Below, in pieces: positions 44,438 to 52,693 of a DNA stretch of 64,000 nt. The notes below the pieces were generated by a model. The model was given only the letters and a program-made list of their open reading frames with translations, was not told the DNA's origin and did no database searches. The position numbers and the translations under genes were made by a program. Source of the stretch: an uncultured Erythrobacter sp. (GTDB lineage Bacteria > Pseudomonadota > Alphaproteobacteria > Sphingomonadales > Sphingomonadaceae); NCBI GenBank assembly GCA_947488755.1, contig CANLAD010000001.1:62001-126000 (forward strand), given 5' to 3'. The stretch's first letter is position 1. Each line of letters opens with the position of its first letter.

Positions 44438-45615
44438 GCGGCTGGCGTATCACCCAGCTGACGAGCGGAAGTGATAAGAGCCGCTACCACTCGCACAGCT
44501 ATTACGACATTCCCGTATTCAACGGCGCGGGCGACCGGATCGTCGCGCACCGGATGACGATGCAGGGACGCGATATCGAGCCTGCGGACCGGGTCGAGGT
44601 CGGGTTTGTCGATATCGCGAAGCCGGAGCATTTCGAGCCGCTGGCGCAAACGAGCGCGTGGAGCTGGCAGCAAGGCCCGCTGGCGCAATGGGTCGCGGGC
44701 GGCCCTCACATCGTCTTCAACAGCCGCGAAGGTGGGCTGTTCCGCGCGCGGCTGCTCGACACGAATAGCGGCGAAAGCACCTTGCTCGCGCGCACGGTCT
44801 ATGCCGTCGCACCCGATGGCGAGGCTTTTTATGGCCTCAATATGCGGCGGCTGGAGACGCTGCGGCCCGGATATGGCTACGCTACCCATGAAAGCGCCCC
44901 GGTGCTCGAACGGGCGCCTGCAAGCGACGGCATCTGGCGGATGGACCGCGATGGCGGCAAGACGCTGCTCGTCTCGATCGCGGACCTGCGTGACGTCTAT
45001 TTTGGTGCAGCCCCTGCAAGAGAGCGGCTGTACCACCGCGCAAAGCGCTTTACCTACTGGCTCAATCACCTCAAGCTTTCGCCCGATGGAACACGCTTCA
45101 CCGTGAAGCTGCGCTGGCGGCGGATCGGTGGGCCGTGGTCCGACAAACAGGGCGCCAGCCTGACAGGCCGCGTCGATGGCACGCAGCTGCGCGTGTTGGC
45201 CAAGGGGCTGAGCCACGTCATCTGGCTGAACGAACGGCAGCTTTACGCCTGGCAGAGCGACGCGCTGATCCTGTTCGACGATGCGCCGCATGATCGCGCG
45301 CCGCCGAAAATCCTGTTGCCCGATCTCGTTAAGCAGAACGTGCATATGCGGCACCTTCCGCCCGGCGCTTGCGATACCCTGCAAGAAGCGGTGTTCGATA
45401 CACCCTATAAGGAGACCGTCGATCTGGTGCATTACCGGGCGGATGGGGAGGGGCTGTATCACAGCCGGATTGCCCGCTTTACGGGCCATGCCCCCGCGCG
45501 CGGCCGGTTTCGATGCGATCTGCACCCCTGCCCCTCGGCAGATGGTAAGCGGATCGCCCTCACCTCGCTGCGCGATGGCGGCCGACAGATTTATCTCGTC
45601 GAGCGTGAGGATTAG
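44434..45615 (+). CDS. TolB-like/WD40-type beta-propeller protein, unrecognised function
   Basis: A 393-residue protein with repeated blades of the type KLSPDGTRFTVKLRWR and CPSADGKRIALTSLRDGG, ending GGRQIYLVERED, as in TolB-like propellers. The first blade reads YYDIPVFNGAGDRIVAHR. No signal peptide is seen, so it may be cytoplasmic. Its ATGA coupling to a glycosyltransferase is unusual and suggests it binds or modifies the same substrate. Oligogalacturonate-lyase-like propellers are a possible distant relative. Confidence 0.7.
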   Translation: MSGWRITQLTSGSDKSRYHSHSYYDIPVFNGAGDRIVAHRMTMQGRDIEPADRVEVGFVDIAKPEHFEPLAQTSAWSWQQGPLAQWVAGGPHIVFNSREGGLFRARLLDTNSGESTLLARTVYAVAPDGEAFYGLNMRRLETLRPGYGYATHESAPVLERAPASDGIWRMDRDGGKTLLVSIADLRDVYFGAAPARERLYHRAKRFTYWLNHLKLSPDGTRFTVKLRWRRIGGPWSDKQGASLTGRVDGTQLRVLAKGLSHVIWLNERQLYAWQSDALILFDDAPHDRAPPKILLPDLVKQNVHMRHLPPGACDTLQEAVFDTPYKETVDLVHYRADGEGLYHSRIARFTGHAPARGRFRCDLHPCPSADGKRIALTSLRDGGRQIYLVERED

Positions 45616-45803
45616 GCGTCCGGCGGCAAAAAACAAACGCCATGCCGAAAATGTAGGGAACGAGACCCTGCTTCAAGCATAAGTAAAGTCACGTGTTCTC
45701 ATGGTGAACGCGACGTGCAGGCGTGGCAATGCGCTGGCACCAGACTTTGAAGGACCGGCCCTATTTCCCTCTCTTTTTCCCGTCGCGCCCGAGGATCACA
45801 AAG

Positions 45804-46838
45804 GTGAATTTGCAGGCAGCGCTTCGCTGGGACGATGCCGCGCCGGCGGCCGACGACGCGCGCGCTCTCTCCATCAATGCGATCGTCCCTGCTTACAAAG
45901 CCAGCGACCATATCGAAAAGTGCCTCGACGGGCTGTTCGAGGCGGGCTTTTCGGCTGACGAAATCATCATTGTTGACGATTGCTGCCCTGAAGAGACCCA
46001 CCTTGTTGCTCGCGAGATGGGCATTGAGCCAATCGTGTTCGACGCCAACCGGGGGGCCGCGACCGCGCGCAATGCCGGTGCTGCGGCGAGCCGGGCGGAT
46101 GTTCTGCTGTTCGTGGATTGCGATGTCGTTGTGCAACCCGACGTGCGGGAGAAGGTCACGCAATTTTTTGAGGAGCAACCGGGCTTTTCCGCGGTTTTCG
46201 GCAGCTATGACAGCGAACCCGAATGCCCCCGGTCGGTCAGCCGCTTCCGCAATCTGCTGCACCGCCAGGTCCATGTCGAGGCGAAGGGCGATGCCGTCAC
46301 GTTCTGGACCGGATGCGGCGCAGTGCGACGCGCGAGTTTCGAGGCGGTCGGCGGGTTCGACGACGAACAGCGCATGATGGAAGACGTGCGCCTGGGCCTG
46401 AAGCTTCATGCGCGCGGCGAGAAAATCTGGCTCGACCCGCAGATTCAGGGCAAGCATCTCAAGCGCTGGACGCTCTCCAGCATGTTCCGCACCGACCTGT
46501 TCGACCGCGCGGTGCCGTGGACGCGGCTGCTCCAGACCGAGATCGGCGAGGCGTCGAGCTACGCGCTCAATCTTGGCTTGCGCGGCCGGGTGTCGGGCAT
46601 TGCGGTGGCAGGTTCGATCCTGGGCTCGGCGCTTTCGCTGCTGTCACCTGTCGCGGGCCTCGCAACGATCGCGGCTTCGACGCTGTTGTTGACCCTGGCC
46701 AACGGCAATTTTCTCAAGAACCTGCGGCGCGAACTGGGATGGGGTGAGGCGCTGCTCGCCGTGCCCCTCCTGTGGCTGCACTATTGCGCGGCCTGTCTCG
46801 GCTTTGCCTATGCGAGTCTGCGCCGCCGATCGTCTTAG
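45804..46838 (+). CDS. GT2 family glycosyltransferase with C-terminal membrane helices
   Basis: A protein of about 345 residues: LSINAIVPAYKASDHIEKCL, IIIVDDCCPEETHLVAREMG and LLFVDCDVVVQPDVREKV form a GT-A domain with the metal-binding acidic residues. The C-terminal part has hydrophobic segments from about 260. The GTG at 45804 is chosen because GAGG lies about nine bases upstream; an ATG at 45723 in the same frame would add 27 residues rich in Arg and Phe. Likely adds a sugar to the surface glycan made by this cluster. Confidence 0.85.
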   Translation: MNLQAALRWDDAAPAADDARALSINAIVPAYKASDHIEKCLDGLFEAGFSADEIIIVDDCCPEETHLVAREMGIEPIVFDANRGAATARNAGAAASRADVLLFVDCDVVVQPDVREKVTQFFEEQPGFSAVFGSYDSEPECPRSVSRFRNLLHRQVHVEAKGDAVTFWTGCGAVRRASFEAVGGFDDEQRMMEDVRLGLKLHARGEKIWLDPQIQGKHLKRWTLSSMFRTDLFDRAVPWTRLLQTEIGEASSYALNLGLRGRVSGIAVAGSILGSALSLLSPVAGLATIAASTLLLTLANGNFLKNLRRELGWGEALLAVPLLWLHYCAACLGFAYASLRRRSS

Positions 46839-48304
46839 GCGACAGCCGCTTTAGAGCTGGTTTCGTCTTTCTCCAGCTCGAATTCCTCGTGATATGACCG
46901 CTCGACATTGACGTTCCACACGTCTTTGTCCTCGCCCAGAATATTGCGCGCAGCATACATCGCCGACAGCATCGAATGATCCTGATTGTTGTAGCGGTGC
47001 AGGCCGTTACGACCCACGGTCTGGAAGTTTTCCAGCCCGTTGATCCATTCCTCGATCACGTCGAGCGCGTCCTTGTATTCGCCGTCATAAACGGGATACG
47101 CCTTGGGCTGGCGGATGATCGCGGCGTCGACCACCTCATGCTCTTCGGCCAGACCAAGCTGCGCCAGCTCCTTTGTGGCGAGCGCGCGCAGGTCCGCCTT
47201 GTCCATCGTCCACAGCCCGTCACCTTCCTGACAGAAGTATTCCATCCCGATCGAGGCGGTGTCGGGATCGGGCAGCATGTCGGGCGACCATGCGCGGAAG
47301 TTCTGGATCCGGCCCACCTTCACGTCGGGCGAATGGACATAGATCCAGTTGTCCGGAAACGGATCGGCGCGCTTCAGGATCAGCGTCACGATCAGGAAGT
47401 CGCGGTATTTCAGCTTTGCCGCCGCTTTGCGCACATGCTCTGGCGGAGGCGGGTCGAAGGCGTCGATGAGGTCCGTCAGCGCCATGGAGTTTACCACATG
47501 GTCGGCTTCCACCAGCTGCTTGTCACCGCCGCGATCCGTCACCTCGACCGCTGTCACGCGGTTGCCATCGCGCAGCACGCGGGTGGCGAGCATTCCGCGC
47601 GTGACCGATCCGCCGTTCTCTTCGATCAAGTCCGCCGTCATTTCCCACATCTGGCCGGGGCCAAGGCGCGGGTACTGGAATTCCTCGATCAGGCTGGCGG
47701 TGTCGTTCGCGCCGGTCAGTGCATTGCGCACCGCCTTGGTCAGCGAGAGGTTCTTGATCCGCTGCGCTGCCCAGTCGGCGCGGATGCTGGAGGGCGGAAT
47801 GCCCCACACCTTCTCGGTATAGCTGCGGAAGAAGTGCATGTAGAGCCGCCCGCCAAAGCGGTTCTGCACCCATTGCTCGAAACTGTCTTCCTGACGGTGA
47901 GGCCGCACGCGCCATTTGGCATAGCTGATGACGATCCGTGCGCTTTCGTAAACGCCGATATTGGACAGCGCGTTGAAGATCTTGAGCGGATAGTTGAAGA
48001 ACTTGCCGCGATAATAGATGCGGCTCTGGCGCGGGACGGTGATGAATTCGTCCCCCAGCACCTCTTTCCACATTTCCTCGACTTCGCCGACCTTGGTGAA
48101 GAAGCGGTGCCCGCCAATGTCGAAGCGATAGCCGTTGTGCGTCTCGGTGCGCGCGATCCCGCCGACCAGATCACCGCCCTCGAACACGATGGGGCGATAC
48201 TCGTCCGATCGGCGCTGCAATTCATAGGCGGCGGTCAGGCCTGCCGGGCCTCCGCCAATGACGACGACCGGCTTTTGCGCCGCGCTCTGATCGGAACTGT
48301 TCAT
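46835..48304 (-). CDS. FAD-dependent protoporphyrinogen-oxidase/UDP-galactopyranose-mutase-like protein
   Basis: A protein of about 489 residues with the FAD-binding dinucleotide motif VVVIGGGPAGLTAAYELQRR and the second flavin segment IGGHRFFTKVGEVEEMW. The DWAAQRIKNLSL and FPDNWIYVHSPDVKVGRIQN segments match flavoproteins of the amine oxidase superfamily annotated in polysaccharide clusters, including UDP-galactopyranose-mutase-like ones. The ATG at 48304 is the first Met directly before the FAD domain. It converges with the preceding GT2 gene by 4 bases. Confidence 0.82.
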   Translation of the reverse strand: MNSSDQSAAQKPVVVIGGGPAGLTAAYELQRRSDEYRPIVFEGGDLVGGIARTETHNGYRFDIGGHRFFTKVGEVEEMWKEVLGDEFITVPRQSRIYYRGKFFNYPLKIFNALSNIGVYESARIVISYAKWRVRPHRQEDSFEQWVQNRFGGRLYMHFFRSYTEKVWGIPPSSIRADWAAQRIKNLSLTKAVRNALTGANDTASLIEEFQYPRLGPGQMWEMTADLIEENGGSVTRGMLATRVLRDGNRVTAVEVTDRGGDKQLVEADHVVNSMALTDLIDAFDPPPPEHVRKAAAKLKYRDFLIVTLILKRADPFPDNWIYVHSPDVKVGRIQNFRAWSPDMLPDPDTASIGMEYFCQEGDGLWTMDKADLRALATKELAQLGLAEEHEVVDAAIIRQPKAYPVYDGEYKDALDVIEEWINGLENFQTVGRNGLHRYNNQDHSMLSAMYAARNILGEDKDVWNVNVERSYHEEFELEKDETSSKAAVA

Positions 48305-48464
48305 GTCCGATGCCGTCTTGCAGATGCAAGTTGCCTCCACAAGACAGATATGCGCAACCCACGAAGATATTTGCGCAATTGAGACGAACACAAGGGATGC
48401 GTGGCCGGATCAAATGCGATACTGGCATCGTTGCAAAGCGGATGGCACACGTCGGAAAGTAACG

Positions 48465-49367
48465 ATGAGCAACGACAAACGAAATGGCGCGCCGCAACGC
48501 TCCGCCTGCATCATCATTCCCACGTATAATCGCCCGCGCGAGCTGGCCCGGTGCCTTGACTATCTGGCGCAGCTCGACGGTGGACCGTGGCCCGTCATCG
48601 TTGTCGATGATGGCAGCACGACGCCGCTTGGCGACGTCTGCGCGCCGCATCCCAATGTGACGTTGGTGCGGCAGGACAATGCCGGACCCGGCGGAGCGCG
48701 CAATCGCGGCGCGCGCGAGGCGGACGAATACGACCTGCTGATCTTCGTGGACGATGATTGCCGCCCGGCAGAAGACTGGGCACTGCGGCTGGTCGAGGCG
48801 CAGGACGGCGCCTCGCAGCGCCTGGTCGGCGGGCGGATCACCAATGCCTTGCCCGAAAACGTCTTCTCCTCCGCCAGCCAGTCGCTGTGTTCGTTCCTGT
48901 ACGATTACTACCAGTCGAACGGGAGCGAGATGACCTTCTTCACCACCAACAATATGTGCTGCCGCCGCGAGGATTTTCTAGCGCTCGGTGGTTTCGATGC
49001 AGGCTTTTCGATTGCGTCGGAAGACCGCGATTTCAGCCTGCGCTGGCGCGATGGGGGCGGAGAGCTGGTGTATGAACCGCGCGCCATCGTCGCCCATGCG
49101 CACGATCTCGCTTTGGGATCGTTCTGGCGCCAGCATCACAATTACGGACGCGGCGCACGCAAGCTGCACCTCACGCTCGACAGTCGCAGCGATCCGCGAC
49201 CCAAGCTGGAAAGCGTGCGCTTTTATGCCGGGATGCTGACCTCGCCGTTTCGACATGGCGGGCGCAATCCGGTGGTGGAGGCGTTTCTGGTCGGGCTGAG
49301 CCAGGTTGCGATGGTATCGGGCTATGCCGCCGCCATCCGTGAAGAGCGCGCGGAGCGCTCCGCATGA
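48465..49367 (+). CDS. GT2 family glycosyltransferase
   Basis: A 300-residue GT-A enzyme: ACIIIPTYNRPRELARCLDY, PVIVVDDGSTTPLGDVC and LLIFVDDDCRPAEDWALRLV with the DDD metal site, then a C-terminal helical part. The ATG at 48465 has GGAAAG just upstream; the longer frame from 48303 overlaps the divergent flavoprotein start. Its stop overlaps the next gene (ATGA). Donor and acceptor sugars are unknown. Confidence 0.88.
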   Translation: MSNDKRNGAPQRSACIIIPTYNRPRELARCLDYLAQLDGGPWPVIVVDDGSTTPLGDVCAPHPNVTLVRQDNAGPGGARNRGAREADEYDLLIFVDDDCRPAEDWALRLVEAQDGASQRLVGGRITNALPENVFSSASQSLCSFLYDYYQSNGSEMTFFTTNNMCCRREDFLALGGFDAGFSIASEDRDFSLRWRDGGGELVYEPRAIVAHAHDLALGSFWRQHHNYGRGARKLHLTLDSRSDPRPKLESVRFYAGMLTSPFRHGGRNPVVEAFLVGLSQVAMVSGYAAAIREERAERSA

Positions 49368-50845
49368 TGGCGACAACGCAGCGATTGGGCAGCGGACCGG
49401 TTCGCGATGCGGCGCCGCTGTTCGGGGCGAAAGGGCTGGCCGCCGCGCTGCTCATCGCGCTCATGCTGTGCTGGCCGATGCTGGTTGCGAGCGGACCGCT
49501 CTATTTCTTCGATACGATCTTCTACCTCAACAGGGGTGAGAAGATCATGATGTTCGCAACCGGCGGGGAGGCTGGCGGTGCGCAGGCCGCTGGTGGAACG
49601 GGCGCTGCCGCGGACGCAGGAGGCGGCGGAGGCGGCGGGCAGGAGGGATTGAAGATACGATCATTGCCCTATGCGCTCTATCTCTACCTCACCGTGCATT
49701 CGCCGCTTGGCCTGTATCTCACCTGCCTGCTTCAGAGCTGGGTGGTGATCTGGGCGTTCTTCGCGCTGATCCCGCAGGCTGCGTTGAAAAATGCGCGGAC
49801 GCTTGCAATCGGCTTGTTGCTGGTGGGCGCATTCTCCAGCCTGCCGTGGTTCGCCAGCTACGCCATGCCCGATGTGCTGGGGGCAATTTTGCCGATCTTT
49901 TACATCTGCCTGTTGCGGCGGATGGATGAGCTGCTGGCGTGGCAGCGCTGGGCGCTGGCCGCGCTGACGGCGGGCGCGATCCTGACCCATTATGGCAACG
50001 TGCCGCTTGCCGCTGCACTGGCGGTCGCAGTCCTTGGCTGGCGTGCGCTCACCGGCTCGCTGCGTGTCGAGGCTGTTTTGCTGGCCTCCGCTCCCATCAT
50101 CGTCGCCATTGGGTTCAATTTCGCCGCAGGCAGCGTCGCGGCCAAGGAGGCGAGCGCTGCGCCAAAGCGCCTGCCGATCCTGCTCGCCCGCTCGCTGGAA
50201 GACGGCCCCGCGCGCTGGTATCTCGACGATGCCTGTCCCGAGGCCGGTTACGCGATGTGCGACATGTTCGAGACCATGCCGACGAACATCACGGAGTTCA
50301 TGTGGGAAGAGGACGGCTATGCCGGGGCCACCGACGCGCAGATAGAGGCCATTCGCGCGGAGGAGAACGCGATCCTGTGGCAGTCTTTCAAGCGCTATCC
50401 GATCGAGCAATCGCGCGCCTTGCTGGGCAATACGGCGTTGCAGACGGTGCGGGTCGGACTCGATGAAATGTGGCCGATTTCGCCCGAGGATTCCCCGCTT
50501 TCTCCCGATACGCTGGGACAACCCGACAGGGACAGCCCCAAGCCTGCCGGGGTCACGGCGTTCGACTGGATTGTGCCGATCGCAACGCTGATCTTTGCCA
50601 TCGCCTATGTCCTCGCGATTGTGACGGGGCGAGTTGGACGACCCGGTGTCGAGGCACTGGTGCTGCTGGCGTTTACACTGATCGTCAATGCGGCGATTTT
50701 CGGCGGATTGTCCGCGCCGGTCGACCGCTATCAGGGGCGATTGGTCTGGCTGATTCCGGCGCTGCTGACCGTCTACCTCGCCATGCCGCGCCCCTCTTCG
50801 CTGCTGGGCACCGATGTGCGCCGGATGCCGAGCCTGCAGACCTGA
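49364..50845 (+). CDS. Polytopic membrane protein, GT-C-like, with a Gly-rich first loop
   Basis: A 493-residue protein with about ten membrane helices. Between TM1 and TM2, residues around 66-94, lies a low-complexity Gly/Ala stretch containing seven consecutive Gly. Another large loop near 270-400 is acidic. Position after a GT2 gene in a glycan cluster suggests a GT-C-type transferase or polymerase-like role, but no family motif was confirmed. Translationally coupled to the GT2 gene. Confidence 0.7.
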   Translation: MMATTQRLGSGPVRDAAPLFGAKGLAAALLIALMLCWPMLVASGPLYFFDTIFYLNRGEKIMMFATGGEAGGAQAAGGTGAAADAGGGGGGGQEGLKIRSLPYALYLYLTVHSPLGLYLTCLLQSWVVIWAFFALIPQAALKNARTLAIGLLLVGAFSSLPWFASYAMPDVLGAILPIFYICLLRRMDELLAWQRWALAALTAGAILTHYGNVPLAAALAVAVLGWRALTGSLRVEAVLLASAPIIVAIGFNFAAGSVAAKEASAAPKRLPILLARSLEDGPARWYLDDACPEAGYAMCDMFETMPTNITEFMWEEDGYAGATDAQIEAIRAEENAILWQSFKRYPIEQSRALLGNTALQTVRVGLDEMWPISPEDSPLSPDTLGQPDRDSPKPAGVTAFDWIVPIATLIFAIAYVLAIVTGRVGRPGVEALVLLAFTLIVNAAIFGGLSAPVDRYQGRLVWLIPALLTVYLAMPRPSSLLGTDVRRMPSLQT

Positions 50846-51014
50846 TCGAGCGGGCGTTTTCCTACTGCGCGGCCAGCGGCTAGATCGTCCGGCGGCTCTT
50901 TCGCATCGTTGGTCTCGTTCAGCCTATTGCTGCACATTTCGTGTTGGAAAAGTGTCAGGTAGGCTTTCGCGCAAGAAAGTGTTTTAAGTTCATAGGGGTA
51001 AGGCTGAAAACCGT

Positions 51015-51042
51015 ATTTGACACGGTGTCAGGTGTGTCAAAT
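51015..51042. other. Compound inverted-repeat site between convergent genes
   Basis: The outer repeat ATTTGACAC/GTGTCAAAT has 9-bp arms and a 10-base centre; inside it TGACAC-G-GTGTCA forms a 13-base perfect palindrome (51018-51030). A further GTGTCAGGT copy is at about 50952. It sits between the GT-C-like gene and gdhA, neither of which it precedes. It may be a protein-binding site or a bidirectional terminator without a U-tract. Confidence 0.55.
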
Positions 51043-51081
51043 AAAGTTGGAAATGCGGCTCGGCGGAAAACCGCCGCGTGA

Positions 51082-52443
51082 TCAAACCGCGCCGAAGGCC
51101 AGCATCGCATCCGCGACTTTCTTGAAGCCCGCAATGTTCGCGCCCTTCACATAGTCGATGTACCCGTCGTCACCGTTCTCCCGCCCATATTCGACGCACT
51201 TGTCGTGGATGTCGGCCATCAGGCTCGTCAGCATGTCGGTGAGCCGCTCCTTGTTCCAGCTGATGCGCTCGGAATTCTGGCTCATTTCCAGGCCGGATAC
51301 CGCGACCCCGCCAGCATTCGCCGCCTTGCCCGGGCCGTACATGATCTTCGCATCGTGAAAGACCTTCACTCCGTCGTGCGTGGTCGGCATGTTGGCCCCT
51401 TCGGATACGGCCATGCAGCCATTGTCGACCAGCGTGCGCGCTTCGTCCTCGTTCAATTCGTTCTGCGTCGCGCAGGGCAGAGCGAGGTCGCATGGCACAT
51501 TCCAAGGGCGCTGGCCCTCGTGATATTCGGCGTTCGTGAACTCCTCGACATACTCGCTGATGCGTCCGCGCTTTTCGTTCTTGAGCCATTTGACCCACTC
51601 GATCTTGTCCAGATCAATCCCGTCCGGATCGTGTACGAAGCCGTCGGAATCCGACAGGGTCAGCACCTTGCCGCCCATCTGGCAGACTTTCTCGGCCGCA
51701 TGGGTCGCGACATTTCCGGCGCCGGAAATGACTGCGGTCTTGCCCTCGATCGCATCAGCCTTGTCGGCAAGCATGTTGCACAGGAAATACACCGCGCCGT
51801 ATCCGGTCGCCTCTGGCCGCATGACCGAGCCGCCATATTCCAGCGCCTTGCCCGTCAGCACGCCTTCCCAGCGATTGGTGATACGCTTGTACTGCCCGAA
51901 CATATAGCCGATCTCTCGCCCGTTCACACCCATGTCACCGGCGGGCACATCGGTGGATGGGCCGATATGGCGATAGAGTTCGGTCATGTAGCTCTGGCAA
52001 AAGCGCATGACTTCGGACTCGGATTTGCCCTTGGGATTGAAATTCGCGCCGCCCTTGGCCCCACCCATTGGCAGGCCGGTGAGCGAATTCTTGAAGGTCT
52101 GCTCGAACGCGAGGAACTTCAGTACGCTCTCGGTCACGCTAGGGTGGAAGCGAATGCCGCCTTTGTACGGGCCGATCGCGTTGTTGTTCTGAACCCGCCA
52201 GCCGCGCTGGACGCGGATATTGTGGTCGTCATCTTCCCAGCACACGCGAAACGAAACGACCCGGTCGGGTTCCGCAATTCGGCGCAATATCTGCGCTTCG
52301 TGATATTCTTCCTTGTCCTCGATGAAGTCGAAAATGTCCTGCGCAACCTCCTGAACCGCCTGGATGAATTCGGTCTGGCCAGGATTGCGTTTCTTCACGC
52401 CCTCCATGAATTTTTCGAGATCGACATGATCGGAAACGGCCAT
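51082..52443 (-). CDS. gdhA: NADP-type glutamate dehydrogenase
   Basis: A 453-residue hexameric-type glutamate dehydrogenase, interconverting 2-oxoglutarate, ammonium and glutamate. The catalytic Lys lies in LPMGGAKGGANFNPKGKS, the substrate segment in NAIGPYKGGIRFHPSV, and the dinucleotide fingerprint in VISGAGNVATHAAEK. The ATG at 52443 has AAAGG upstream; the longer frame reaching 52773 overlaps the divergent BCCT gene and is not credible. It is transcribed away from the BCCT transporter across a 250-base region. Confidence 0.95.
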   Translation of the reverse strand: MAVSDHVDLEKFMEGVKKRNPGQTEFIQAVQEVAQDIFDFIEDKEEYHEAQILRRIAEPDRVVSFRVCWEDDDHNIRVQRGWRVQNNNAIGPYKGGIRFHPSVTESVLKFLAFEQTFKNSLTGLPMGGAKGGANFNPKGKSESEVMRFCQSYMTELYRHIGPSTDVPAGDMGVNGREIGYMFGQYKRITNRWEGVLTGKALEYGGSVMRPEATGYGAVYFLCNMLADKADAIEGKTAVISGAGNVATHAAEKVCQMGGKVLTLSDSDGFVHDPDGIDLDKIEWVKWLKNEKRGRISEYVEEFTNAEYHEGQRPWNVPCDLALPCATQNELNEDEARTLVDNGCMAVSEGANMPTTHDGVKVFHDAKIMYGPGKAANAGGVAVSGLEMSQNSERISWNKERLTDMLTSLMADIHDKCVEYGRENGDDGYIDYVKGANIAGFKKVADAMLAFGAV

Positions 52444-52693
52444 CGGCGCACCTTTCTTGAATTCACGCGCCCCGGGCTTGGGATAGGCGTTGCTATGGTG
52501 CCAAACCGCCGTGGAGGCCGCGCGGTTCCAGACCATTGGCCACACCGGCGCGGGCGAGCAGGCTTGCAAATGCGCGCTATGGCCGTAGGGTCGCGGCACC
52601 TTAAGCAGCCCTGGGCGCCTGATCGGTGGATCGCATGATCCGGCCATGGTCGATGGTTTCGCCCGGCTCTCATCAAGACCGAGATCAACGCAT

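Noticed and set aside
46976..48382. 468-codon plus-strand frame opposite the flavoprotein gene
   Set aside because: Exactly antisense to a well-supported FAD-dependent protein; His/Arg/Val-rich product without domains. A result of high GC.
51015..51042. Reading of the palindrome as a chromosome dimer resolution (dif) site
   Set aside because: It does not have the XerC/XerD-type arm sequences expected for dif; kept only as an unexplained dyad.
51205..52638. 477-codon plus-strand frame opposite gdhA
   Set aside because: Antisense shadow of a confident glutamate dehydrogenase; no family match or ribosome site.
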